DNA of 64,000 bases, from NCBI RefSeq assembly GCF_965662675.1, contig NZ_CBFIIK010000001.1:62001-126000 (forward strand), read 5' to 3'. This DNA comes from Roseicyclus sp965662675 (GTDB lineage Bacteria > Pseudomonadota > Alphaproteobacteria > Rhodobacterales > Rhodobacteraceae). The first letter of the stretch is position 1; each line of letters begins with the position of its first letter. The notes under the pieces were generated by a model. The model was not told the DNA's origin. It made no database searches and saw only the letters and a list, made by a program, of their open reading frames with translations. Positions 53,665 through 62,369 of the stretch are shown here, in pieces. Position numbers and translations under genes: made by a program.

Positions 53665-55272
53665 TCAGGGTTGCCAGGTCAAGGCTTGCCCCTCGGGCCA
53701 TGAAAAAGAAAGTTCCATTTCGACCAGTGCCGTTTCACCCGGCCCCACCGAAACTTCCCATGCATGCACCCCGCGCAGGTCGTCGATCTCGCGCATCGTA
53801 GGCGGCGGAGACACTCTCACCTCTAGTGACAGATCCTCTTGTTCCGCAAAGGGGGTGGCATAGAGCAGGTGCAGCTGCGCGGCCTGCGCCCCGGTATTCT
53901 CGACCCCAAAGGCGATGCGGCGCTCTTGCGTCTCGGCGGTCGCAAAGATCCCGCGATCCCCTTCGGCCAGCGACCGGTCGATCCAGATCAGGCGCAGATG
54001 GTCGAGCGGGCCAAATCCCAGCTCTGCCTCGGCTCCCATCGGGATCAGCGGCAGAAAATCCTCGCCGATGAGCGCGCCATCGCGGAAATACCGGGCAGGG
54101 CCGGGCAAGATCGGTGCGCCGCTGTCATTGCGCAGCGCGGCGAGCAGATAGGCGGTCTGATCAAGTCGTGGCACGGCACGGATCTCGGTCGTGGCTTGCA
54201 TCGTCAGAGGGTCAAGCGGCAAGATTGCCTGCCCTGTCGCATCCAATGTCACGGGGCTGCCATAGACATGGGTCACGGCCAAGCCCGTGATCGCTTGTGT
54301 GGCGAGGTTGTCCGCCGCCGACTCCATCATCGGCGCTGCCCCAAGCCGCGAAAGGGCGAATGGCTGTGGCGGCGCGGTATCGATGATCCGTGCGGGGGTG
54401 GGCCAGAGCGCGCTTGGTGCGCGCGGTCGGTCGGGCTGCCCGGTGGAAAAGCGCATCGCGACCTCGCGCCATTGGCTTGGCCCCTGCACCGCGACTGATA
54501 CGAAAGGTGCGATCTCCAAACCGCCGGTAAGGCTGTCCAGATGCAAGGCATAGCTGGGTGCCCAGCTTGCCGCTTGGGTGAAGTAATCAAGCCCGATCCG
54601 CCCCTCGGTCGCGTTTGCTCCACTGAGCGGAAAGGCGATGACATCAACGGTCGTGCCAAAGGGTTTGAGCCGATCCAGCGCGTCATTCGCCGCGGCCAAT
54701 GCGACCTCGCGGGTTGTGACCACCCCGGCAGGCATCCGCCGTGCGATGCGCGCCTCGTGCAATGCGGCCTCAAGTCGTGCGGTCTCGGCCCCGAGTGTCG
54801 CCAAGAGCCGCGGCAGATCGTCGGATACGGCATCGGCCATGCCATCGCCCGCCAATGTGCCGAGAAAGTGGAGCTGTGCCTCGAGCACGCGGATGCCGCC
54901 ATCGACCAGCGCCAAGGTATCTTGTGCCGTGGTCAAGGCATCCTCGGCCGCATCGCGCGCGGCGCGCGCCGCTGCTTGTTCCGGGTCGTCCAACACACCC
55001 TCGTCGATCGGATAGCCGGCGATCTTGCGTGGCTGACCGATGATCATGCCCTCGGGCGCGGTCAGCGTGATGCGTTCGGCCAGCGCCGCGTCTTGCATCG
55101 CGATCATGATCTGATGGCTACCGGGTTCAATGGCCAGATCGGCCCGGCGGCTGACCTCGGCGCCCGATAGGTAGATTGTGGCCGCCGTGATATCGGCCCG
55201 CAGCAAGATATCATCGGCATGAACTGGCGCGGCACTGATCATGGCCAGCGCGAATGACAGGGCGATACGCAT
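53665..55272 (-). CDS. DUF4139 domain protein (mucoidy inhibitor MuiA-like)
   Basis: The 535-aa protein has a signal peptide (LSFALAMISAAPVHA). An N-terminal beta domain (DUF4140-like, TAATIYLSGAEVSRRADL) is followed by a helical coiled region at about 95-175 and a long DUF4139 beta-rich part. The family is secreted and widespread, and its function is unclear. Start 55272 has GGAG 8 bases upstream. Confidence 0.85.
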   Translation of the reverse strand: MRIALSFALAMISAAPVHADDILLRADITAATIYLSGAEVSRRADLAIEPGSHQIMIAMQDAALAERITLTAPEGMIIGQPRKIAGYPIDEGVLDDPEQAAARAARDAAEDALTTAQDTLALVDGGIRVLEAQLHFLGTLAGDGMADAVSDDLPRLLATLGAETARLEAALHEARIARRMPAGVVTTREVALAAANDALDRLKPFGTTVDVIAFPLSGANATEGRIGLDYFTQAASWAPSYALHLDSLTGGLEIAPFVSVAVQGPSQWREVAMRFSTGQPDRPRAPSALWPTPARIIDTAPPQPFALSRLGAAPMMESAADNLATQAITGLAVTHVYGSPVTLDATGQAILPLDPLTMQATTEIRAVPRLDQTAYLLAALRNDSGAPILPGPARYFRDGALIGEDFLPLIPMGAEAELGFGPLDHLRLIWIDRSLAEGDRGIFATAETQERRIAFGVENTGAQAAQLHLLYATPFAEQEDLSLEVRVSPPPTMREIDDLRGVHAWEVSVGPGETALVEMELSFSWPEGQALTWQP

Positions 55273-55403
55273 GTTCGGACGCTCCAAGATCGTGACTTTC
55301 CCTGCCCACAGACCTGCGGGTTTGAAGGGCGCAAAACAACGAAAAACGGCGCTTGCCCCGATGGCTCAGCGATGTTTTGCCAGTGGCGCGGGGTTTGCCC
55401 ATG

Positions 55404-55432
55404 AAAAAAGGCCGACCCCGGCGGGATCGGCC
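55404..55432 (-). terminator. Rho-independent terminator after asd
   Basis: Read on the minus strand, GGGCCGATCCCGCCGGGGTCGGCC forms a stem-loop (outer GGCCGA/TCGGCC pairs) followed by TTTTTT. It lies 23 bases downstream of the asd stop at 55455. Confidence 0.85.
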
Positions 55433-55454
55433 CAATTCTGTCAGGTGTTGGGCC

Positions 55455-56477
55455 TTAACCCTTTTTCAGCACCCGGTTGCCCAGCGTCTCGGCGATCTGC
55501 ACCGCGTTCAGCGCGGCACCCTTGCGCAGGTTGTCGCTGACGCACCACAGGTTCAGCCCGTTATCGAGCGTGCTGTCTTGACGGATGCGGCTGATGAAGG
55601 TGGCGTAATCGCCCACGCATTCGATGGGGGTGACATAGCCGCCATCCTCGCGCTTATCGATCACCATGACGCCCGGCGCCTCGCGCAGGATATCGCGGGC
55701 CTCGTCCTCGTCGAGGAAATCCTCGAACTCGATATTGATCGCCTCGGAATGGCCGACGAAGACCGGCACGCGCACGCAGGTGGCGGTGACCTTGATCTTG
55801 GGATCGAGGATCTTCTTGGTCTCGGCGACCATTTTCCACTCTTCCTTGGTCGAGCCGTCCTCCATGAACTTGTCGATATGGGGGATCACGTTGAAGGCGA
55901 TCTGCTTGGTGAACTTGTTTGGCGGCTTGCTATCGGTCGGATTGTAGATGCTTTTGGTCTGGTCCCATAGCTCATCGATGCCCGCCTTGCCTGCGCCGGA
56001 AACCGATTGGTAGGTCGAGACGACGACGCGCTTGATGCGCGCGCGGTCATGCAGCGGCTTGAGCGCCACAACCATCTGCGCGGTCGAGCAGTTGGGGTTG
56101 GCGATGATATTCTTCTTGGCGTAGCCCTCGACCGCTTGCGGATTCACCTCGGGCACGACCAGCGGCACATCGGGGTCATAGCGGTAGAGCGACGAGTTAT
56201 CGATCACCACGCAGCCCGCCTTGGCCGCTTTTGGCGCATAGATCGCCGTCGCCTCGGAACCGACCGCGAAAAGCGCGATATCCCATCCGGTGAAGTCAAA
56301 GGTGTCGAGATCCTTGGTTTTCAGGGTCTTGTCGCCAAAGCTGCATTCTGTCCCCAGCGATTTTCGGCTGGCCAATGCCACGATTTCGTCGACGGGGAAT
56401 TCCCGTTCGGCGAGGATGTTCAGCATTTCGCGGCCCACATTGCCCGTGGCACCGGCGACGACGACTCGGTATCCCAT
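55455..56477 (-). CDS. asd: Aspartate-semialdehyde dehydrogenase
   Basis: The 340-aa enzyme has the NADP motif VAGATGNVGREML at the start and the catalytic cysteine C130 in NPNCSTAQ. The substrate segment GSTKEEWKMVAETKKIL follows later. It reduces aspartyl phosphate to the semialdehyde for lysine/DAP, threonine and methionine. AAGGACC lies 7 bases upstream of ATG 56477. Frames open further upstream are not supported. It ends in a good terminator. Confidence 0.95.
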   Translation of the reverse strand: MGYRVVVAGATGNVGREMLNILAEREFPVDEIVALASRKSLGTECSFGDKTLKTKDLDTFDFTGWDIALFAVGSEATAIYAPKAAKAGCVVIDNSSLYRYDPDVPLVVPEVNPQAVEGYAKKNIIANPNCSTAQMVVALKPLHDRARIKRVVVSTYQSVSGAGKAGIDELWDQTKSIYNPTDSKPPNKFTKQIAFNVIPHIDKFMEDGSTKEEWKMVAETKKILDPKIKVTATCVRVPVFVGHSEAINIEFEDFLDEDEARDILREAPGVMVIDKREDGGYVTPIECVGDYATFISRIRQDSTLDNGLNLWCVSDNLRKGAALNAVQIAETLGNRVLKKG

Positions 56478-56794
56478 ATCTTTGGTCCTTACCCTTGTGG
56501 ATGAACGGCACATAAAGGAAGCAGTCGCCAAGGAAAAGGGCCGTGGCGCTTGACTTATGGCGCGCCAGCCCGCATGTGCCACGGATGTCGCTGCACTGCC
56601 GCGTGAGCAGTCGGACGGCGGGGGCATCCCCGTGGGCCTGACAACGACAGCAAGTTTCTCCCAGTTCCCATTCACGCAGGGTTCTGACGATCGTGGCCCG
56701 GTAACGGCCCGGTCGCACCCTCGTCCGCCATGCATGACCTGCGTGGCCCCTGATCGATGGCGACCGCATGATGCGGCGCCCGAAAGGATATGAT

Positions 56795-58090
56795 TTGTTT
56801 GATTTCGATATGCTGGGCCTGAACAAGGTTTTGCTCAACGCGCTCAAGGCCGGTGGCTTTGACAAACCGACCCCGATCCAGAACCAAGCGATCCCGCTGG
56901 CGATGGAAGGGCACGACATCTTGGGCCTCGCCCAAACCGGCACCGGCAAGACACTGGCCTTTGGCTTGCCACTCATTGCGCATCTGATGGAAGCGGACAC
57001 CCGCCCCCAGACCCGGACGGCACGCGCGTTGATCCTTGCGCCGACGCGCGAGTTGGTGAACCAGATCTCCGACAGCCTGCGGCACTTCACAATCAACACG
57101 CCGATCAAGATCGCCACCGTCGTCGGCGGCCAATCCATCGGGCGCCAGATCGGCGTCTTGGCGCGCGGTGTGGATATTCTCGTGGCCACACCCGGCCGCC
57201 TGATCGACCTGATGGATCGCGGCGCGGTCGATCTGCGCCAAGCCCGCCATCTTGTGCTGGATGAGGCCGACCAGATGCTTGATCTCGGCTTTATCCATGC
57301 GCTGCGCCGGATCGCGCCGGCCCTCGGCACGCCGCGCCAGACCATGCTGTTTTCGGCCACCATGCCCAAGCAGATGGAAGAACTGTCGCGCGCCTATCTG
57401 ACCAACCCGCGCCGTGTGCAGGTCTCGCCCCCCGGCAAGGCCGCCGACAAGGTCACGCAATCGCTGCGTTACATGGAAAAGGGTGCCAAGCCCGCCGTCC
57501 TGCGCGAAATTCTGAACCGCGACCGCGACGCGCTGACCTTGGTTTTCGCACGCACCAAGCATGGCGCGGAAAAGCTGATGAAGGGGCTGGTCGATGACGG
57601 TTTCAACGCCGCCTCGATCCATGGCAACAAAAGCCAAGGCCAGCGTGATCGTGCGATCAAGGCCTTCCGCGATGGCACGATCAATGTGCTGGTCGCCACC
57701 GACGTCGCCGCGCGTGGCATCGACATTCCCGGCGTGGCCTATGTGATCAACTACGAGTTGCCCGATACGCCCGACAATTACGTTCACCGTATCGGCCGCA
57801 CCGCGCGTGCCGGTCGCGAGGGCGAGGCGATCGCCTTTTGCTGCGCGGAAGAGGTCGATCTGCTGATCCAGATCGAAAAGTTGATGAAGGTGGAAATCCC
57901 CGTCGCCAGCGGTACGCGGCCCAAGGCGGTCAAGATGGAGAAACCACAGCGCGGTGGCGGCGGTGGCCGTGGACGCGGTCAAGGGGCCGGTCAAGGGCAG
58001 GGTCATGGCAAGGGCGCAAAATCCGCCCATCGCCCCTTTGCCAATGCCGCACCCAAGGGGCGTCGCCCCCGCCGTTCGCGCGCGGCCTGA
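56795..58090 (+). CDS. DEAD-box RNA helicase (RhlE-like)
   Basis: The protein is about 431 aa and has the Q-motif PTPIQNQAIP, motif I AQTGTGKT, LAPTREL, VLDEADQMLD, SAT and the HRIGRTARAG motif VI. A basic, glycine-rich tail (RGGGGGRGRGQGAG) that probably binds RNA follows. RhlE-type helicases act in ribosome and RNA remodelling. TTG 56795 is preferred as the start because AAAGGA lies 6 bases upstream and it gives an FDFDMLGL beginning. ATG 56768 is in frame but has no clear ribosome site. Confidence 0.92.
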   Translation: MFDFDMLGLNKVLLNALKAGGFDKPTPIQNQAIPLAMEGHDILGLAQTGTGKTLAFGLPLIAHLMEADTRPQTRTARALILAPTRELVNQISDSLRHFTINTPIKIATVVGGQSIGRQIGVLARGVDILVATPGRLIDLMDRGAVDLRQARHLVLDEADQMLDLGFIHALRRIAPALGTPRQTMLFSATMPKQMEELSRAYLTNPRRVQVSPPGKAADKVTQSLRYMEKGAKPAVLREILNRDRDALTLVFARTKHGAEKLMKGLVDDGFNAASIHGNKSQGQRDRAIKAFRDGTINVLVATDVAARGIDIPGVAYVINYELPDTPDNYVHRIGRTARAGREGEAIAFCCAEEVDLLIQIEKLMKVEIPVASGTRPKAVKMEKPQRGGGGGRGRGQGAGQGQGHGKGAKSAHRPFANAAPKGRRPRRSRAA

Positions 58091-58093
58091 AAC

Positions 58094-59269
58094 TCAGCCG
58101 GGGCTGTCCTTCGACCAAAGGTAGACGGACAGCCCGGCCAAGACCACCAGACCGATGATCCCGAACAGCGCGCCATATGCCTCGGCGGGCGCGCGTGTTT
58201 GGGCCAGGGCGGAAAATCCCGGTCCTGATGCGAATTGCATCACCCCGGCCCCGCCCATTCCGAACAGGTTCAACAGCGTCACCCCCCGCCCCGTCAGATG
58301 CGGGGGGCAAAAGCTGCGCCCATGGCTGATGACAATCGGGTAGGATGCGCCGAGGAGTCCGATCGCCGCAAAAAGCGCGATGGCAGGCCAAAGCCCCCCC
58401 GGCGGCACCACCCAGAATGATAAAAGCATCAGCGCGACCGCCGCATTGCCGATGAGGATGGGCCGCTTGCGACCTCCGAAAAGGCGGTCGGCAGGGCCGT
58501 AAAGGAAATTCCCCGCCACCATCGCCAGCCCCATCACCAGCGTCGCCGTGCCGATTTGGGCCAGGTCGGCGCCGAACAAGGTGTTGACATAGGGGCTGAT
58601 CCACAGCCCCCGCAGGCCCGCGGCGGGCGCATAGCAGACGAACATCATCGCCATGATCGGCCAAAGCGCCGGCATCCGTAAAAGGTCCATCAGTGATCCC
58701 CTCGCCTCGCCTTCGGGGCGGGTGGGGTCGCGTACCAATGTCCAGATGGCCAGCGCGACAAGCGCTGTCAGTACCGCGAAAGCACCCACTGTCGTGCGCC
58801 AGCCAAAGGCCGCGATCAGCCCGGCCAGCGGCGCGGCCGACAAGATATTGCCCAGTGACGAAACCCCGACCGTCACCCCTGCCAGCGTGCCAAAGACGGC
58901 CGCCGAGAATTGCCGTGCAAAGATGTAGTAGGTCGCCATCAGGATCGGTGCGCAGCCGATCCCGATCAACACCATCGCGGCCATGATTGCCCCCGGCCCT
59001 TGGGCCGAGGCAAAGACCGCCGCCCCGCCCGCCCCGCCGATCAAGAACAAGACCGAGGCCGTGCGCCTTGGCCCGATCGTGTCGAGTGCCCAGCCTACTG
59101 GCAATTGCATCAGCGCGAAGGCCGCGAACCACAGCCCCGATGCGCGCGCAAGATCGGCGGTCGTCGCCCCCAGTTCTTGCAGCAACGCAGGCGACAGCAC
59201 CGCCAGAAAGGCGCGGTAGAATTGGCTGAGCGTGTAGGCGATGACCAGAACGGCGATGCCTGCCCGCAT
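58094..59269 (-). CDS. MFS transporter
   Basis: The 391-aa protein has 12 likely membrane helices. The SQFYRAFLAVLSPALLQELGA opening and PVGWALDTIGPRRT (motif A) are typical of sugar-phosphate or drug-type MFS proteins, and YGPADRLFGGRKRPILIG marks the equivalent loop in the second half. The substrate is unknown. It converges with the helicase gene (3 bases between stops) and is divergent from the iron-binding protein gene. Confidence 0.83.
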   Translation of the reverse strand: MRAGIAVLVIAYTLSQFYRAFLAVLSPALLQELGATTADLARASGLWFAAFALMQLPVGWALDTIGPRRTASVLFLIGGAGGAAVFASAQGPGAIMAAMVLIGIGCAPILMATYYIFARQFSAAVFGTLAGVTVGVSSLGNILSAAPLAGLIAAFGWRTTVGAFAVLTALVALAIWTLVRDPTRPEGEARGSLMDLLRMPALWPIMAMMFVCYAPAAGLRGLWISPYVNTLFGADLAQIGTATLVMGLAMVAGNFLYGPADRLFGGRKRPILIGNAAVALMLLSFWVVPPGGLWPAIALFAAIGLLGASYPIVISHGRSFCPPHLTGRGVTLLNLFGMGGAGVMQFASGPGFSALAQTRAPAEAYGALFGIIGLVVLAGLSVYLWSKDSPG

Positions 59270-59453
59270 GAAAGGGCTCCTTTGCCGCTATGCGGCGCGA
59301 CCCTGCACCTTGCTTGCGGCTGCGACAAGCGGGCGCGGTAATCTTATTATTTTTGTCGGAAATCTTGACAGGGCGGCAAGGATCGCGTTCAAGGGCACCA
59401 ACCCAACTGAGTGTTTCAGTCAGGTATAAGATTGGCCAACCACGGAGCTTACC

Positions 59454-60473
59454 ATGACCCGCACTCTTGCCGCCCTTTTGGGCACCGCCATCGCCGCCTC
59501 GACCCTGACCGCTGCGCAGGCGCAGGAACTCAATCTTTACTCCTCGCGTCATTACGACACCGATGAGCGGCTCTATTCCGATTTCACCGCCGCTACCGGC
59601 ATCACCGTCAACCGTATCGAAGGCAATGCAGACGAGCTGATCGCCCGGATGCAGGCCGAGGGTGCCAACAGCCCCGCCGATGTGTTCCTGACCGTCGATA
59701 CCGTCCGTCTTGCGCGTGCCGCCGCCATGGGCTTGTTGCAGCCCGTCGAGAGCGAGATTCTCGAAACCCGCGTGCCTGCCTATTTGCAAGATGACGACAA
59801 CAACTGGTTCGCCTTCTCGCAGCGCGCGCGCATCTTGTTCTACGACAAGACCGAGGTGACCAACCCGCCGCAAAGCTATCAGGATTTGGCCAAGCCCGAA
59901 TATGCAGGTCAGGTCTGCATCCGCTCGGCCACCAATGTCTATACCCAGAACATCGTCGCGGGTCTGATCGCGCATTTGGGCGAGGCGGCGGTCAAGGATT
60001 GGGCGACCGCGGTCGTGGGTAACTTTGCCCGTGCCCCGCAGGGAGGCGACACCGATCAGCTGCGTGGCATCGCCTCGGGCGAATGCAACATCGCGATGTC
60101 GAACACCTATTACTATTCCCGCATCATCCGCGAAGGCGACAGCCAGATCACGCCGGAACAATTGGCCAATATCGGCTGGGTCTTCCCGAACCAGAACGAC
60201 ATCGGCGCGCATATGAACGTGTCGGGTGGCGGTGTGGCGGCGAATGCGCCGAACCGCGAGAACGCGATCGCGTTCCTCGAATATCTGACCTCGGAACAGG
60301 CGCAGCAGTATTTCTCGGCTGGCAATGATGAATACCCCGCCGTGCCGGGTGTGGGCCTTGCCCCCTCGGTCGCGGCCTTGGGCATCTTCCGCCCCGATAC
60401 CATCGACCTGAGCGACATTGCCGCCAATGTCGAAGCTGCGGTCACGCTGCTGAACGAGGCTGGGTGGGAGTGA
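59454..60473 (+). CDS. Fe3+ ABC transporter substrate-binding protein
   Basis: The 339-aa periplasmic protein has a signal peptide ending AAQAQ and the FbpA/FutA pattern LNLYSSRHYDTDERLYSDFTAATGI. Iron-binding tyrosines appear in SNTYYYSRI near 220. It should bind ferric iron in the periplasm and deliver it to the permease. The permease gene lies just downstream but on the opposite strand. No ATPase gene is adjacent. A hairpin terminator follows. Confidence 0.93.
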   Translation: MTRTLAALLGTAIAASTLTAAQAQELNLYSSRHYDTDERLYSDFTAATGITVNRIEGNADELIARMQAEGANSPADVFLTVDTVRLARAAAMGLLQPVESEILETRVPAYLQDDDNNWFAFSQRARILFYDKTEVTNPPQSYQDLAKPEYAGQVCIRSATNVYTQNIVAGLIAHLGEAAVKDWATAVVGNFARAPQGGDTDQLRGIASGECNIAMSNTYYYSRIIREGDSQITPEQLANIGWVFPNQNDIGAHMNVSGGGVAANAPNRENAIAFLEYLTSEQAQQYFSAGNDEYPAVPGVGLAPSVAALGIFRPDTIDLSDIAANVEAAVTLLNEAGWE

Positions 60474-60504
60474 TCTTTCCCACCCAATTGGGTTGAAACA
60501 AAAG

Positions 60505-60529
60505 CGGGCGCCCATGCGGCGCCCGTTTT
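60505..60529 (+). terminator. Terminator between iron-binding protein and permease
   Basis: CGGGCGCC-CATGC-GGCGCCCG forms an 8-bp stem with a 5-base loop followed by TTTT, 31 bases after the binding-protein stop. It can also be read on the opposite strand, although without a T-run there. Confidence 0.8.
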
Positions 60530-60552
60530 CCTTCGTGCCAGCCCGTCAGCAC

Positions 60553-60601
60553 CGCCGTGTTTCGCGGCCGATCATGCACGACGCCGTGTTTCGCGGCCGA
60601 T
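60553..60601. repeat. 20-base direct repeat at the permease 3' end
   Basis: CGCCGTGTTTCGCGGCCGAT occurs at 60553-60572 and again at 60582-60601 (29-base period). The right copy codes the permease residues IGRETRR; the left copy lies just past its stop. The layout fits a tandem duplication that moved the stop codon. Confidence 0.8.
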
Positions 60602-62224
60602 GCTCCAGCACAAGAGCGCGACGGGAAAGAGCCCGACCGCTCCGATCACAAGGCTAGGGACCGCCGCCTCGGCCAGTCGCTCGTCCGAGGCAAGCCTGTG
60701 CGCCTGCACCGCCAGCGTGTCGTAGTTGAACGGGCGCAAGATCAGCGTGGCTGGCAGTTCCTTCATCACATCGACGAAAACGATCAAGAGCGCGGTCAGG
60801 ATCGCTGGCTGCAAGATCGGCACATGCACGCGGCGCAGCATCGGTGTCGGCCCATGGCCCAGCGTGCGGGCCACGGCGTCCATATTGGGGTTCACCGTGG
60901 CCAAGCCCGCCTCGTAGGTGTTCAGCGCAACCGCCATGAAGCGCACCATGTAGGCCGCGATCATCAGCCAGATGGAGCCTGTGATCAAAAGCCCGGTGTC
61001 GATGCCGAAATTCGCTTCCATCACCCGGTCGAGCGCATTGTCGAAGGCGGCGAAAGGAAAAAGCAGCCCCACGGCGATCACCCCGCCGGGCACCGCGTAG
61101 CCGATACCGGCGATCCGCAGCCCGACCCGCGCCGCGCGCGAGGGGAAGATCCGTGCATTGAACCCCATCGCAATGGCCGCCGCCACGGTCAAGATGGCCG
61201 CGATACTGGCAAGGGTCAGAGAGTGCTGCAAAAAGCCCAAGTAGCGGGGCGAAAACAGGATCTGGCTTGTCCCTGATGCCAGCGCGATCAAGATCCCGCT
61301 TGGCAGCAGAAAGCCAAAAAAAACGGGTAGACCGCAGGCGATGAACGCGCCCGCGGCGGCACGCCCTCGCAGGGTGACGGGCTCCATCCGCTCGAAACGG
61401 CGGCCGGCGTCATGATGGCGCTGGTTCTGCCTTTGGTGCCGCTCGAGCGTGGCCAGTGCCAGCGCCACGACCAGCAGGCACAGCGCCAATTGCGCCGCCG
61501 CCGCCCGGTCGAACAGGCCAAACCAGCTGACATAGATGCCCGTAGCGAATGTCTGCACGCCGAAATAGGCGACGGTGCCGTAATCGGCCAATGTCTCCAT
61601 CATCGCCAGCAATACGCCACCCGCGATGGCGGGGCGTGCGACCGGCACCGAGACGCGGAAAAACGCCCCCCACGGCCCCAGCCCCAGCGTGCGCGCGGCG
61701 ATATAGGCGGTGGCCGATTGGCGCAGGAAAGCGGCACGCGCCAGCAGGTAGACATAGGGGTAAAGCACCAAGATCAGCATCGCCGCCGCCCCACCGGTCG
61801 AGCGGATTTCTGGGAACCAGTAATCGCGCGGGCCCCAGCCTGTCAGATCGCGCAACGTGCTTTGGACCCAGCCGGGGTGATCAAGCAGATCAGTATAGGC
61901 ATAGGCCAGCACATAGGCCGGAAAGGTCAGCGGCAAGGCCAAGGCGATTTCCAGCAGACCACGCCCCGGAAAGCGCGTCGCCGTGACCAGCCATGCCGTT
62001 GCGGTGCCGATCATCGCCGTGCCGGTCGCCACGACCAGCACCAAGATGGCTGTCGTGCCCGCGTAGCGCGGTAGGACCGATCCGGCCAAGGCGCTGAGCG
62101 TGTCACCGCCGCCGCCAAGTGCCGCAAGCGCCACGGCCAGCATCGGCAAGATGCATAGCCCCGCCACAAGCCAAGCCAAGGCGGAAAGGCGGCGGGACTG
62201 CTGGAGGCGGTGGGTCGTCGGCAT
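60572..62224 (-). CDS. Iron ABC transporter permease (FbpB-like, two-domain)
   Basis: The product is 550 aa from ATG 62224 (TTG 62245 is an alternative). It has about 12 membrane helices in two fused inner-membrane domains. Each domain carries an EAA-type loop, with ALGLGPWGAFFRVSVPVARPAIAGG in the first half and LGHGPTPMLRRVHVPILQPAILT in the second. This is the FbpB-type fused permease of ferric iron importers. It converges with the binding protein gene. The C-terminus ends at a short tandem duplication. No ATPase gene is present in the visible sequence. Confidence 0.92.
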   Translation of the reverse strand: MPTTHRLQQSRRLSALAWLVAGLCILPMLAVALAALGGGGDTLSALAGSVLPRYAGTTAILVLVVATGTAMIGTATAWLVTATRFPGRGLLEIALALPLTFPAYVLAYAYTDLLDHPGWVQSTLRDLTGWGPRDYWFPEIRSTGGAAAMLILVLYPYVYLLARAAFLRQSATAYIAARTLGLGPWGAFFRVSVPVARPAIAGGVLLAMMETLADYGTVAYFGVQTFATGIYVSWFGLFDRAAAAQLALCLLVVALALATLERHQRQNQRHHDAGRRFERMEPVTLRGRAAAGAFIACGLPVFFGFLLPSGILIALASGTSQILFSPRYLGFLQHSLTLASIAAILTVAAAIAMGFNARIFPSRAARVGLRIAGIGYAVPGGVIAVGLLFPFAAFDNALDRVMEANFGIDTGLLITGSIWLMIAAYMVRFMAVALNTYEAGLATVNPNMDAVARTLGHGPTPMLRRVHVPILQPAILTALLIVFVDVMKELPATLILRPFNYDTLAVQAHRLASDERLAEAAVPSLVIGAVGLFPVALLCWSIGRETRRRA

Positions 62225-62349
62225 GGGCAGGGCTGGTGCGATCAAGAAAGGGCAATCCGATCTCTTTTGTCAGGCTTTCGTCGGAATGCAAGGCGACAAG
62301 GCCGGTCCGGGCCGCAGTGTCGCAAAAGCTTCACTTGAAGAGGGGCAAA

Positions 62350-62369
62350 ATTTCGGTATTTCGAGAAAT
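62350..62369 (+). promoter_or_regulatory. Candidate ArsR operator before arsR-arsC
   Basis: ATTTC-N10-GAAAT is an inverted repeat that ends directly at the ATG of the ArsR-ArsC gene, in an AT-rich stretch. ArsR-family repressors bind such AT-rich palindromes near their own start. The half-sites are short, so this is tentative. No convincing ribosome site is seen in the same place. Confidence 0.4.

Noticed and set aside
55401..55540. Small open frame starting ATGAAAAAAGG
   Set aside because: It starts in the asd terminator and continues antisense to asd.
57930..60515. 861-codon minus-strand open frame
   Set aside because: It crosses the helicase, MFS and iron-binding genes out of frame and has no recognisable domain.
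60541..60610. Attachment site or insertion-sequence end
   Set aside because: The direct repeat is a short local duplication of the permease end; no integrase, transposase or inverted ends are nearby.
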